Below, piece after piece: positions 17,860-26,963 of a DNA stretch of 64,000 nt. A program made the translations under genes and the position numbers. Under the pieces are notes generated by a model. The model saw only the letters and a program-made list of their open reading frames with translations, did not search any database and was not told the origin of the DNA. Position 1 is the stretch's first letter, and each line of letters opens with the position of its first letter. Source of the stretch: Pseudomonadota bacterium (lineage in GTDB: Bacteria; Pseudomonadota; Alphaproteobacteria; UBA1280; RI-95); the NCBI GenBank assembly GCA_016125375.1, contig WGLU01000003.1, positions 165,880 to 229,879 on the forward strand, given 5' to 3'.

Positions 17860-18318
17860 ATGAACAAGTCACCTGCACAACAGTATCTGGAAAAACAGAT
17901 CCTGAATGCCTCGCCCGCAGAAAGGGTTGTGCTGTGCTACGACGGGGCCATCAAGTTCCTGATGGCGGCTCGCCGGGCCATAGAGGAAAATAAAATCCAG
18001 GACCGCTACAATAACAACAAGCGGGCGGGCGATATTATCGCCTATCTGATGGATACCCTGAACATGGAAGAAGGGGGGCAGATTGCCTCTAACCTGCAAC
18101 GGATTTACATGTACATGCTCCGTCGGCTGATGGATGTGGACATGAAAAACAGTACCGAAGCGATCGATGATGTTGTCGAGCAGCTGCGAACGCTCCGCGC
18201 TTCATGGGAAAAGGTCGCCAAGGGTGATGTGAGTACGGGAAAGTCCCCGGCAGCGCCTCAGGCACAGGTGGATGAGGAGGAGGCTGCCAAGCCCGTCCGC
18301 ATCAGTGCCACGGCCTAA
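17860..18318 (+). CDS. fliS: Flagellin export chaperone FliS
   Basis: 152-residue four-helix chaperone that keeps flagellin unpolymerised. Characteristic features: YLEKQILNASPAERVVLCYD at the start and a long helix QRIYMYMLRRLMD; the last 25 residues are a Pro/Ala/Glu-rich tail longer than in standard FliS. Confidence 0.93.
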   Translation: MNKSPAQQYLEKQILNASPAERVVLCYDGAIKFLMAARRAIEENKIQDRYNNNKRAGDIIAYLMDTLNMEEGGQIASNLQRIYMYMLRRLMDVDMKNSTEAIDDVVEQLRTLRASWEKVAKGDVSTGKSPAAPQAQVDEEEAAKPVRISATA

Positions 18319-18364
18319 CAACCTCTCTTTCTGCGTTTTTTTTACGGACGGGTTTGCAAGTCTC

Positions 18365-18393
18365 TTGTGCAATGCACCGCAAATACTTATGTT
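18365..18393 (+). promoter_or_regulatory. Candidate sigma-70 promoter for fliL
   Basis: TTGTGC, 17 nt, TATGTT in the 119-nt gap before fliL. The -35 region overlaps a TGCAATGCA element similar to the palindrome seen upstream of the phasin gene. Confidence 0.3.
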
Positions 18394-18437
18394 TATTAGG
18401 TACATCGGTTAAGACCCTATAAATAAGGACGGGCCAA

Positions 18438-18983
18438 ATGGCTGAAGAAAATCAAGAATCAACAGGCGAAGCCGCTGGTGGTAAAAAATCCAACAAAATG
18501 CTGATTATCGTCATTGTGGCGGTGTTGTTGATTGGTGGCGCGGGTGCAGGTGGTTTCTTTTTCCTGACCAGTGCCAAGAAGGCAGAAGAGCATGCCGGTG
18601 AAGAGGCTGCCGCAGGTGGCCACGAGGCTGCTCCCGCTGCGGGCGGGCACAATGCTGCCGGGGGTGTTGCACCCAATCAGACCGTGTTTTACGAGCTGCC
18701 AGAGATGACGGTTAACCTGTCGTCCCAAGGCAAGACTGGCCGCTATCTGCGTCTGAAGGTGAATCTGGAGCTGGCACGTCCGGGTGATGTGGAGGCTGTC
18801 GAACGCGTATTGCCACGTATCGTGGACGACTTTCAGGTTTACCTGCGCGAGTTGCGCGCTGAGGACCTGAAGGGCTCTGCAGGCATGTATCGCCTTAAAG
18901 AAGCATTGCTTTTGCGTGCCAATCAGGCTGCTCAGCCGGTCGAGATTAACAGTGTGCTGTTTAAAGAGATGCTGGTTCAGTAG
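18438..18983 (+). CDS. fliL: Flagellar basal-body-associated protein FliL
   Basis: 181-residue stator-associated protein: a membrane segment near residues 21-45, an Ala/His/Glu-rich linker, then the periplasmic FliL domain (FYELPEMTVNLSSQGKTGRY, YLRLKVNLEL) ending in INSVLFKEMLVQ. AAGGA precedes ATG. Confidence 0.94.
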   Translation: MAEENQESTGEAAGGKKSNKMLIIVIVAVLLIGGAGAGGFFFLTSAKKAEEHAGEEAAAGGHEAAPAAGGHNAAGGVAPNQTVFYELPEMTVNLSSQGKTGRYLRLKVNLELARPGDVEAVERVLPRIVDDFQVYLRELRAEDLKGSAGMYRLKEALLLRANQAAQPVEINSVLFKEMLVQ

Positions 18984-19005
18984 CCGGACCACAGCTTCCG
19001 TTAAA

Positions 19006-19031
19006 AAAGCCCCCGCATTGCGGGGGCTTTG
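19006..19031 (+). terminator. Terminator after fliL
   Basis: Stem AAAGCCCCCGC / GCGGGGGCTTT with a very small loop, followed by T-rich sequence. It separates fliL from the fliM operon. Confidence 0.85.
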
Positions 19032-19115
19032 TTGCCTTTGTCGTGATGTGCATGGTATGCTGTAAAGTGCACAGGTATATTGTGCGTTAAAAACAATAAA
19101 AATGCGGTTTGGTGA

Positions 19116-20228
19116 ATGTCCGAAGAAGCCCAGAAACAGCAGGCTGCCAGCCCCGGTGCGGAAGAAGCTCCCAAGAGTGAAGAGGAGCTGCTTGACGATT
19201 GGCTGAATATGGCCGCCGAACAGGGGGAAGAAGAGGCTGGCCCTGTCGATGACCGTATTCTGGACCAGAACGAGATTGACTCGCTCCTTGGTCTGGACAC
19301 AGGCGGAGAGGATGAAGGTCCGGGCGGCATTCGTGCCCTGTTGGACAACAGCGTCATCAGTTACGAACGCCTGCCTCTGCTGGAAGTTATTTTTGACCGC
19401 TTCGAGCGCCTGGTATCGACCAGCCTGCGCCAGTTTACAGCGGATAACGTCGACATCAGCATCGATAACATCACCTCCGTGCGGTTTGGTGAATACCTGA
19501 ATAACGTGCCGCTCCCCGCCGGTCTGGTTGTGGTGAATGCAGTTGGTCTGGACGACTACGTGCTGGTGGTTTACGAGAGCCGCCTGATTTACGCTGTGGT
19601 GGATATTCTGCTTGGCGGCCGTAAGGCCCGCCCTGCAAAAATTGAGGGGCGTCAGTTCACCACCATTGAACGCCGTATGGTGGAAGACCTTTCCGAAGTT
19701 ATTCTGGGCGACCTTGCCCGTGCATTCGAGCCGGTCGCACCTATCAAATTTGTTTACGAGCGGATGGAAGTAAACCCCCGCTTTGCGGCAGTCAGCCGTG
19801 AAGGTAACGCCGCTGTACTGATTACGGTGCGCGTGAACTTGGAAGAGCGCGAAGGCGTGATTCAGTTCTGCATGCCTTACGCCACACTGGAGCCTATCCG
19901 TGACCAGCTGCTGCAATCGTTTATGGGCGAGAAGTTCGGCCACGATAACATTTGGGAAAACCACCTTTCCCAAGAGCTGTACCACACAAACATACAAATG
20001 CGCGCCGTTGTGGATGAGGTGACGTATTCCCTGAACGACGTGCTGACATGGCGCTTGGGCGACACCATCATGCTCAACGCCAAAAAGAGCACATCTATCA
20101 AAATGAAATGCGGCAGCCGCGTCAAACTCATCGGTAAAATGGGTAAGGCGGACGATAAAATGGCTGTCAAAATCACCCATACAATTTCCGACATTAACAA
20201 CGCACAGGAAGGGGGAGAGGACGTATGA
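19116..20228 (+). CDS. fliM: Flagellar motor switch protein FliM
   Basis: 370-residue C-ring protein. The CheY-binding motif ILDQNEIDSLLG lies near residue 48, later than usual because the protein has an acidic N-terminal extension that itself holds LLDDWLNMAAEQ, similar to N-terminal motifs of FliN. The CheC-like middle domain and the C-terminal SpoA domain (LRLGDTIMLNAKK-like region) follow. Its stop overlaps the next start (ATGA). Confidence 0.95.
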   Translation: MSEEAQKQQAASPGAEEAPKSEEELLDDWLNMAAEQGEEEAGPVDDRILDQNEIDSLLGLDTGGEDEGPGGIRALLDNSVISYERLPLLEVIFDRFERLVSTSLRQFTADNVDISIDNITSVRFGEYLNNVPLPAGLVVVNAVGLDDYVLVVYESRLIYAVVDILLGGRKARPAKIEGRQFTTIERRMVEDLSEVILGDLARAFEPVAPIKFVYERMEVNPRFAAVSREGNAAVLITVRVNLEEREGVIQFCMPYATLEPIRDQLLQSFMGEKFGHDNIWENHLSQELYHTNIQMRAVVDEVTYSLNDVLTWRLGDTIMLNAKKSTSIKMKCGSRVKLIGKMGKADDKMAVKITHTISDINNAQEGGEDV

Positions 20229-20947
20229 GTGCTGGCGTCTTGTTCTTTGACGGGTTTTTGACCCTTCTGTTGCTGGCTGTTGGCGGTCTTATGGTCGTGC
20301 TGTACATCCGTGTACGTGCGCTGACGCAGGCCGAGAATACCCTGCCTGTCCTTTCCGATCAGTTTGTCCAGTCTGTGGACCGTGCCCGCACTGCCCTGCG
20401 TGATATGGGTGCCATGGCCCAGAACAAGGGAACAGAGCTGGACGACAAGATTTTCATTGCCGAACGCGCCCTGCAGGATTTGACCTATGTTCTGGACCGT
20501 GCAGAGAAGATTCTGGCCCGCTTGGACGGTCATACTGGTACTGCGCCTGTTGCGGTGCCTGCATCCGTTACTGCTGCTCCTGCTCCTGTTGCAGCCCCGC
20601 TCCCGCGTGAACAAGCGGAGCCTCGTGGATTTTCTGCGTCGGAAGCCGAGCATGCCTCCACCCCTCAGCGTCGCCGCAAAACAGATACGCCGGCGGCCGA
20701 TGCTGTTGTGATGCCAGGTCGTCAGGCTGTTATTGCCCGCCGTCTGGCAGCTCAAAGTCAACAGCCTGAAGCACCTGTTGCCCCGGCCTACAAACCCTCC
20801 ACCCGTCACGGGTCTGCAGCCGCCTATGCCGCCATGGGTGCACGTACCATGACAACGGAAGAAGCTGAACAGGCAACCGTACGTGCCGCGTCTGCTTTGT
20901 CCGATGTAGAACGTGACCTGCGCCGCGCGCTGGAGGAAAATTTGTGA
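20225..20947 (+). CDS. DUF6468-like flagellar-operon membrane protein
   Basis: 240 residues. One N-terminal membrane segment (residues 5-28) is followed by a helical region (NTLPVLSDQFVQSVDRARTALRDMGAMAQN, given here in outline) and a long Pro/Ala-rich disordered tail with a conserved-looking C-terminus (TTEEAEQATVRAASALSDVE). I associate this arrangement with the alphaproteobacterial DUF6468 family next to fliM and motE. It is coupled to both neighbours by ATGA and GTGA overlaps. Function unknown. Confidence 0.7.
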   Translation: MSAGVLFFDGFLTLLLLAVGGLMVVLYIRVRALTQAENTLPVLSDQFVQSVDRARTALRDMGAMAQNKGTELDDKIFIAERALQDLTYVLDRAEKILARLDGHTGTAPVAVPASVTAAPAPVAAPLPREQAEPRGFSASEAEHASTPQRRRKTDTPAADAVVMPGRQAVIARRLAAQSQQPEAPVAPAYKPSTRHGSAAAYAAMGARTMTTEEAEQATVRAASALSDVERDLRRALEENL

Positions 20948-21522
20948 GGTTTCAGGCGGCCCGTTCCGTAGGCGTTGCAACAGCTGTGCTGCTTGGCACG
21001 CTGGGAACGGCTGCATGGGCTGCCGAGGGGGGCGCTGCCAAAGGAAAAGCGCCACAAAACGAGGTGCTCCCTACGCCAGCTGATGCCCAAATCGAGCCGC
21101 AACGCCGGCAGTTCAGCGATATGGAAGTCAAGCTGCTGCAGGAGCTGGAGTTGCGCCGGGTTGAGCTGGAGCGCCGGGAACAGGCTTTGAACATCCGCGA
21201 GCGTCTGGTAGACCTTGCCGAGAGTCGGCTGACAGGGCGCGTGACCCGCTTAGAAGAGCTGCAAACAAGCCTGGAAAAACTGTTGAAGAATCTTTCTGAC
21301 AAGGAAGAATCGGAGCTTGAACAGCTTGCAAAAATTTATGAGGCTATGAAGCCGGCAGCCGCCGCTACCGTGCTCGACAGGCTGGACGACAAGATTGTTT
21401 TTGATGTGTTCAAACGCATGAAAAATAAAAATACCGCTAAAATTATGGAAAAAATGAATCCGCTTAAGGCTAAGATTATTAGCGAAATGTTGGCGGAAAA
21501 GAGTGATTTGCCACAGTTTTAG
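20944..21522 (+). CDS. motE: MotE-like periplasmic coiled-coil protein
   Basis: 192 residues. A signal peptide or anchor (ending near AWAAEG) is followed by a coiled coil (about 60-125) and a C-terminal MgtE-N/FliG-like helical domain (YEAMKPAAAATVLDRLDD, MKNKNTAKIMEKMNP). This matches MotE/MotC-type proteins that act as chaperones for periplasmic motor parts. Start is GTG with GGAGG 7 nt upstream, overlapping the previous stop as GTGA. Confidence 0.75.
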   Translation: MRFQAARSVGVATAVLLGTLGTAAWAAEGGAAKGKAPQNEVLPTPADAQIEPQRRQFSDMEVKLLQELELRRVELERREQALNIRERLVDLAESRLTGRVTRLEELQTSLEKLLKNLSDKEESELEQLAKIYEAMKPAAAATVLDRLDDKIVFDVFKRMKNKNTAKIMEKMNPLKAKIISEMLAEKSDLPQF

Positions 21523-21613
21523 TATGCGCCTGACGCCCGTAAATTATGCTTTTGTGGTGCTGCGCATAAGGAACCAACGACAATAAACACCTGTCAAAAA
21601 AGGGGGAACCTCC

Positions 21614-22000
21614 ATGTCAGTTGATAAGAACATGCGTGTTCTGGTGGTTGACGATTTTCAGACGATGCGTCGGATTATCATTAACCTGTTGCGCCAGCTC
21701 GGTTTTAACAATGTAACCGAAGCACAGGACGGCAGGGCAGCGCTGGAGCGTGTGCGTGCAGAAAAAATCGACCTGATTATCTCTGACTGGAACATGCCGA
21801 ACATGACCGGCATCGACTTCCTGAAGGAAGTTCGCAAGGATGCCGCTCTTAAAGGGATTCCCTTCATTATGGTGACGGCAGAAGGTAAAAAAGAGAACGT
21901 CATCGCTGCTGTTCAGGCGGGCGTGAACAATTACATCGTCAAACCTTTCAACGCTGCAACGTTGAAAGAGAAGATGACCAAAGTCATTGGCGAGTTTTAA
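21614..22000 (+). CDS. cheY: Chemotaxis response regulator CheY
   Basis: 128-residue single receiver domain. Acidic pair DD near residues 13-14, phosphoacceptor Asp58 (ISDWNMPNMTG), Thr near 88 (VTAEG) and Lys110 (IVKPF) are all intact. It should bind FliM/FliN and change rotation. A GGGGGA site precedes ATG; cheZ follows after 17 nt. Confidence 0.95.
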   Translation: MSVDKNMRVLVVDDFQTMRRIIINLLRQLGFNNVTEAQDGRAALERVRAEKIDLIISDWNMPNMTGIDFLKEVRKDAALKGIPFIMVTAEGKKENVIAAVQAGVNNYIVKPFNAATLKEKMTKVIGEF

Positions 22001-22017
22001 GAAAGGACACCCGCACA

Positions 22018-22728
22018 ATGACGGAACAAGCCGCATTGACACGTAACGCTGTTCTTGAACAGCTGGAGAAGCTGGAAAAATCAGGTGTTGAACATGTGCC
22101 CATCGAGCACGTACGGGCGCTGGTAAACCTGATTCGTGATTTCTTCGAGGGGAACGATGCTCCCGCAACAGCGCGCTTTGACGAGGAGCTGTACGGCGAG
22201 CTTGGCCATCTGGCACGCTTTATCAATGATGCGCAAAAGCACCTGAGCGAGCTGGCGCCGGGCGACCTTCAGGAAGAAAAACTGCCTGAAGCCTCTGACC
22301 AGCTGGATGCCATTGTCAAAATGACCGAGCAGGCAACCGGACGGATTATGGACTCCTGCGAACAGGTCGAAGGTCTGCTCACAGGTCTGCGCGAGCGTGT
22401 CCGGGAGTCGGGTATGGACCCTGATACCCTTGCCGGTATAGAAAGCACGGTGGACGATATTTCTGCTTATATGACAGGTATTTACGAGGCATGTAACTTC
22501 CAGGACGTGACGGGCCAGCGAATCATGAAAGTGGTTGACGTCATGCGCGAAATTGAGCGCCAGGTCCTGCGCATGGTTATTGTGTTCGGCCTGCGCAAGC
22601 AGAACAAAGTGGATGAGAAAAAGCGTCAGGAAATCACAAAAGACGCTGAACTCCTCAATGGCCCGCAGTTGGAAGGCAAGGGGCTCGCACAGGACGATAT
22701 CGACGATATTCTTGATGCGCTTCTGTAG
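22018..22728 (+). CDS. cheZ: CheY-P phosphatase CheZ
   Basis: 236-residue helical phosphatase. The active-site strip NFQDVTGQRIMKVVDVM places Asp163 and Gln167 where the catalytic Asp/Gln pair lies in E. coli CheZ. The C-terminus (QDDIDDILDALL) resembles the CheY-binding tail. CheZ is less common in alphaproteobacteria than CheY-sink systems, so this is a useful lineage hint. Confidence 0.93.
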   Translation: MTEQAALTRNAVLEQLEKLEKSGVEHVPIEHVRALVNLIRDFFEGNDAPATARFDEELYGELGHLARFINDAQKHLSELAPGDLQEEKLPEASDQLDAIVKMTEQATGRIMDSCEQVEGLLTGLRERVRESGMDPDTLAGIESTVDDISAYMTGIYEACNFQDVTGQRIMKVVDVMREIERQVLRMVIVFGLRKQNKVDEKKRQEITKDAELLNGPQLEGKGLAQDDIDDILDALL

Positions 22729-22746
22729 GTCAGTGGTACGGGGTAC

Positions 22747-23865
22747 ATGATGAGCGACCGCAAAGTACGGGTACTGATTGTTGATGACTCCGCATTTATG
22801 CGGAACGTGCTGACGCGCATGATCGAGAGCAATCCGCAGTTCGAGATTGTCGGCAAGGCCGTGAACGGTCGGGAGGCAATTGAAATGGTTGCACAGCTCA
22901 AACCCGATGTGGTGACTATGGATATCGAAATGCCGGAAATGAATGGCTTGCAGGCTTTGCAGTACATCATGTCCAGCACGCCTACGCCGGTTGTCATGGT
23001 ATCCAGCCTGACAGAATCGGGTACGGAGGCAACCCTTAAGGCGCTGGAACTGGGTGCGGTGGATTTTATTCCCAAGGCACTTAACGACGCTGAAAAAAAC
23101 ATTTTCCGAAGCGCGGGGAATGTACATAGCCGTCTCCTGACAGCTGCCGCGGCAAAAGTTTCTGCCCGGGCGGGCAGCAATGCGGCTGTGCAGGTGCCTC
23201 AGCAGCAGGCGGTGCGCAAGGACTCTCAACCGGCGGCTCCGGCGCCGACCCCGCGGGCAACACCACAACCTGCCAGCAGGCCCCAACGATTTGAACGGGC
23301 GAAGATATTGTTGATTGGCTCCAGTACGGGCGGTCCCCGTGCGTTACAGGATGTTCTCTCCGGTCTGCCAGGCAACCTGCGTGTCCCTGTCGTGGTTGTG
23401 CAGCATATGCCGGCCAGTTTTACAGGCCCTATGGCCAACCGCCTGAATGACCTTTGTCCCCTTCATGTTGAAGAGGTAAAAGACGGCACGTTGATTCAGT
23501 CTGGGCACATCTACGTTTGTCCCGGCGGTATGCAGGCACGTGTTCAAAAAACTGACAAAGGACTGATGGTCAAAGTTCAGCCGGATGAAGGTGAGTCACT
23601 TTTCAAACCGTCTGTCGAGGTGATGGGTCAGTCGGTTGCCGATGCGCTTGGCGGTGATGTTCTGGCGGTGATGCTGACAGGTATGGGTAGTGACGGGAAC
23701 AAGGCTTTCAAGCGTTTGCGCGATGCGGGTGCCTATGTCATTGCACAGGATCAGGCAACGTCAGTTGTTTACGGGATGCCGAAGGCGGTCGTCGACAATG
23801 GTGCCGCCCATGAAGCATTACCACTTGGCGATATTGCTGCGGTGATATCGAAGCTGTTAAGCTAA
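22747..23865 (+). CDS. cheB: Chemotaxis methylesterase CheB
   Basis: 372-residue protein-glutamate methylesterase/deamidase. N-terminal receiver with phosphoacceptor Asp59 (TMDIEMPEMNG), a Pro/Ala-rich linker (about 135-180), then the esterase with the serine of GSSTGGP, the His of VQHMP and the Asp of LTGMGSDG forming the triad. No CheR or receptor gene is visible in the window. Confidence 0.95.
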   Translation: MMSDRKVRVLIVDDSAFMRNVLTRMIESNPQFEIVGKAVNGREAIEMVAQLKPDVVTMDIEMPEMNGLQALQYIMSSTPTPVVMVSSLTESGTEATLKALELGAVDFIPKALNDAEKNIFRSAGNVHSRLLTAAAAKVSARAGSNAAVQVPQQQAVRKDSQPAAPAPTPRATPQPASRPQRFERAKILLIGSSTGGPRALQDVLSGLPGNLRVPVVVVQHMPASFTGPMANRLNDLCPLHVEEVKDGTLIQSGHIYVCPGGMQARVQKTDKGLMVKVQPDEGESLFKPSVEVMGQSVADALGGDVLAVMLTGMGSDGNKAFKRLRDAGAYVIAQDQATSVVYGMPKAVVDNGAAHEALPLGDIAAVISKLLS

Positions 23866-23895
23866 AACTGGCAACGAAAAAAAGGATATCCGGAT

Positions 23896-26199
23896 ATGGC
23901 CATGGACGGCATGGGAATGGAGCAAGAAGAGCTACAGGCGATTCTTGAAGAGTTCTATACCGAAGCAGAAGAAGGCCTGGATAATCTGGAGCAGGACCTT
24001 ATCCGTCTTGAAGCACTGGCGGACAGTGGCGAGACAGACGGCGAAACAGTCGACCGGCTGTTCCGGAACCTGCATACTCTTAAGGGTGGCGCAGGCTTTC
24101 TGGGTCTTGAACGTATTGCCAAACTCGCACACGCTGGCGAAAACCTTCTGGATGAGGTGCGTGGCGGTAAGGTTGGCGTGAACAAGCGTGTAATGGACGC
24201 GCTGCTGCAAACCAACGACGCTCTGAAAGAGTTGTTGGACCTGTATCAGAACCATGGCGATGTGGCGACAGTCGAAACTGCCCACCTGGTTGAAGAGTTG
24301 GAACTGTTGGCAACCGCCGGTGCCGTTAAAGACCTGCCCAAGCAAGCTGTTACTCCCGCTGAGAAACAACAGACACAGATTGTGGCGCCCAAAGCTGCCG
24401 CCCCTGCTGAAACAGTTGAGGTAGAAATTAACCAGGACCTGTTGAACGAGGTCATGGGTGACCCGACGCTCGACCCTTCCCGTGACAAAGGGGAAGATGG
24501 TGAGGGCCCTGCCGCCCCTGCGGTCGAAATCAATCAGGATCTGCTTAAAGAAGTCATGGGTGACCCGACGCTCGACCCCTCCCGCGACAAGGGCGAGGAT
24601 GGCGAAGCTGCTCCTGCTGCCGCTCCCGCGGTCGAAATCAATCAGGATCTGCTTAAAGAAGTCATGGGTGACCCGACGCTCGACCCCTCCCGCGACAAGG
24701 GTGAGGATGGTGAGGCTGCTGCCGCCCCTGCGGTCGAAATCAATCAGGACCTGCTTAAAGAGGTCATGGGTGACCCGACACTCGACCCCTCCCGCGACAA
24801 GGGCGAGGATGGCGAAGCCGCACCTGCTGCTGCCAAGCAGGAGGAAGAGGAGATTGTCATCACCCGTGAGAATGTGACCCCTATGGAGCGCCGGGATAAA
24901 TCCGAGCGCCGGGAAGGCAAGGCGGAGCGTCGCGAGCTGCCGCGCCGTCAGGCCGATACACGGGATACGACCATCCGTGTGGAAACAGGCCGTCTGGACG
25001 AGGTGATGAACCTCGTTGGCGAGCTGGTGCTGGCACGTAACAGCCTTGTGCGCCAGTTGCGCAAACCCGAAACCATGGAGCAGCTCGAAAATCTTGAGCA
25101 TGCGGGCATCATTCACGCAAACGTGGACATGCTTTCCCGCGTGACGCAGGATCTGCAAATGTCGGTTCTGCGTACCCGGATGCAACCGGTGAAGAAGGTT
25201 TTTGACAAGATTCCCCGTCAGGTCCGTGAGTTGAAGACAAAGCTGGGCAAAGAGGTTGACCTGATTATTGAAGGTGAGATGACAGAGGTGGACAAGTCGC
25301 TGGTCGAAGAACTCTCCGACCCGATGGTGCACCTTATCCGTAACGCCATGGACCACGGGGTCGAAAAGCCGGCCGTTCGCCGCGAATTGGGTAAAAACCC
25401 CGAGGCTAAACTTTACGTCCGCGCCTTCTACGAAGGGAACAACGTTGTTATTCAGGTGGCAGAGGATGGTGCCGGGGTTGACCCCATTTTCATCCGCAAG
25501 AAGGCAATTGAAAAAGGCCTGATTGATCAGGAAACCGCCGATAATATGAGCGACCGCGAGGCCGTACGCCTGATTATGATGGCGGGTTTCTCCACCGCTG
25601 CGCAAATCAGCGACGTGTCGGGCCGTGGGGTCGGCATGGATGTGGTGAATGACAAAATTCAGGCCCTGAAAGGCAGCATCGACATCCAGAGCAAGGTAGG
25701 TGAGGGAACGACCTTCTCCATTTATCTGCCGCTGACGCTGGCTATTATTCAGGCGCTGGTGGTCGAAGCCGGACATGAGGGATATGCCATCCCCATTAGC
25801 ACGATTACCGAGGTCTTCAAATTCGAGCCTAAAGCCGTGCACGAGGTGAACGGGCAGGAGGTTGTCGAGCTGCGGGGCGAGGTGCTGCCGCTGTTTTATC
25901 TGGGACGTCTGTCCCGTAAGGCTGCGGATCAGATATCCTCCCGCAAGTTGGCACCCTTGGCGGGCAAGTCCCGCAACGTCATTGTTGTGCGAGACGGTGG
26001 CCTGAATATGGGCCTGATTGTAGATGACCTGCTGGGGCAGGAAGAGGCTGTGGTCAAACCTATCACCAGCATGTTCGAGTATCACCCCGCTATTTCCGGC
26101 GCCACAATCACGGGCGACGGCCATGTACACATGATTCTGGATGTGGCATTCTTGATGCGTGAGATTTACAAAACGCAGGGCGGCAAATCCGTCGCCTGA
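23896..26199 (+). CDS. cheA: Chemotaxis histidine kinase CheA with four internal repeats
   Basis: 767 residues. P1 with phospho-His60 (NLHTLKGGAGF), a short linker, then four near-identical repeats of about 34 residues (176-313) in the place of the P2 CheY-binding domain, a basic stretch, P3 dimerisation (DEVMNLVGELVLARNSL), the P4 ATPase (N box NAMDHGV; G boxes EDGAGVD and GRGVGMDVV), and the P5 CheW-like domain. The call is firm; the repeat insertion is unusual. No cheW follows; the next gene is motB-like. Confidence 0.95.
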   Translation: MAMDGMGMEQEELQAILEEFYTEAEEGLDNLEQDLIRLEALADSGETDGETVDRLFRNLHTLKGGAGFLGLERIAKLAHAGENLLDEVRGGKVGVNKRVMDALLQTNDALKELLDLYQNHGDVATVETAHLVEELELLATAGAVKDLPKQAVTPAEKQQTQIVAPKAAAPAETVEVEINQDLLNEVMGDPTLDPSRDKGEDGEGPAAPAVEINQDLLKEVMGDPTLDPSRDKGEDGEAAPAAAPAVEINQDLLKEVMGDPTLDPSRDKGEDGEAAAAPAVEINQDLLKEVMGDPTLDPSRDKGEDGEAAPAAAKQEEEEIVITRENVTPMERRDKSERREGKAERRELPRRQADTRDTTIRVETGRLDEVMNLVGELVLARNSLVRQLRKPETMEQLENLEHAGIIHANVDMLSRVTQDLQMSVLRTRMQPVKKVFDKIPRQVRELKTKLGKEVDLIIEGEMTEVDKSLVEELSDPMVHLIRNAMDHGVEKPAVRRELGKNPEAKLYVRAFYEGNNVVIQVAEDGAGVDPIFIRKKAIEKGLIDQETADNMSDREAVRLIMMAGFSTAAQISDVSGRGVGMDVVNDKIQALKGSIDIQSKVGEGTTFSIYLPLTLAIIQALVVEAGHEGYAIPISTITEVFKFEPKAVHEVNGQEVVELRGEVLPLFYLGRLSRKAADQISSRKLAPLAGKSRNVIVVRDGGLNMGLIVDDLLGQEEAVVKPITSMFEYHPAISGATITGDGHVHMILDVAFLMREIYKTQGGKSVA
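24421..24834 (+). repeat. Four tandem repeats within cheA
   Basis: Four in-frame units starting at 24421, 24523, 24631 and 24733 (102, 108, 102 and about 102 nt). Each encodes VEINQDLLxEVMGDP then TLDPSRDKGEDGE and a short Ala/Pro spacer. Units 2 to 4 are almost identical at the DNA level, pointing to recent duplication; unit 1 is a little diverged (synonymous changes and N for K). Confidence 0.95.
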
Positions 26200-26216
26200 C
26201 AGCAGGGGCGGAGTTT

Positions 26217-26921
26217 TTGAGCGACGGTTTCGAGACACAGCAGCAACAGCCTCAAGAGGGTGGCGCCCCGGGTATCGTCGTGCTCATGCTGGGCCTGTAT
26301 CTGATTATTCTGGCCTTCTTTATTCTGCTTAACGCCATTTCCTCATTCGACGAAGAACGTAAGAAAAAAGCCAGCGAGAGTGTGGCCGTAGGCTTCGGGT
26401 ACGAGGCTGATACCGTCCCGATGGATGACAAGGAAGAAGAAATCAGCCTGTTCAAGATTTACGAGTCTATTGCCCGTGACGTGCAGGGTACGCTGGAAAG
26501 CTATCTGCCGGTCAAAGACTATAAAATCGAACTGCATGACAATCAGGTGATTGTCCGCCTGTCCACACCGTCGTTTTTCGAGCCGGGTAAATACTCCCTT
26601 AACCCTGTGCAGGTCGAGTTTTTTCAGGATATGGCAAATCTGCTTTCCCAGGAACGTATTGGCATGCATCTGACCAGTGATCTGGTGGTCAAAGGCACGC
26701 TACAGGATCTGGCACCCGACAGCACCATCAGCGTCATGGAGCTTGCAGGACGCAGGGCTGCTATTTTTGCCCGTGCCCTGATGGAGCGCGGTGTCCTGCC
26801 AGTCACAACGTCGGCCGGAGCAATTGAGGACACCAAGCAGGAAATGATTTTGTATATCAACGTGGAACTGGTCAATGCCAAGGCTGCGGCCACCGCTTTA
26901 AGCAGACAGAACACCCGATAA
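26217..26921 (+). CDS. MotB-like paralogue lacking the ion-binding Asp
   Basis: 234 residues, TTG start (GGGG about 8 nt upstream, no nearby ATG). It shares with the following MotB an N-terminal GGAP, one membrane segment (about 18-42) and a C-terminal region with OmpA/MotB-like spacing (ELAGRRAAIFARALMERGV). The segment MLGLYLIILAFFILL has no Asp where MotB has FADL, so it cannot conduct ions in the standard way. It may be a stator-associated structural protein. It follows cheA by 17 nt. Confidence 0.7.
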   Translation: MSDGFETQQQQPQEGGAPGIVVLMLGLYLIILAFFILLNAISSFDEERKKKASESVAVGFGYEADTVPMDDKEEEISLFKIYESIARDVQGTLESYLPVKDYKIELHDNQVIVRLSTPSFFEPGKYSLNPVQVEFFQDMANLLSQERIGMHLTSDLVVKGTLQDLAPDSTISVMELAGRRAAIFARALMERGVLPVTTSAGAIEDTKQEMILYINVELVNAKAAATALSRQNTR

Positions 26922-26963
26922 CCTGTATACTTGGAAAAAACATCAGCCAAGATAACCGGACCC

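Noticed and set aside
18459-20180. 573-codon frame antisense to fliL and fliM
   Set aside because: It spans two genuine genes and their terminator; mirror composition only.
24421-24834. Tandem repeats as a CRISPR array
   Set aside because: Units are in frame within cheA, about 102-108 nt long, with no unique spacers.
23932-26238. 768-codon open frame antisense to cheA
   Set aside because: Mirror of cheA, including the repeats; no family features. The sense frame is fully explained as CheA.
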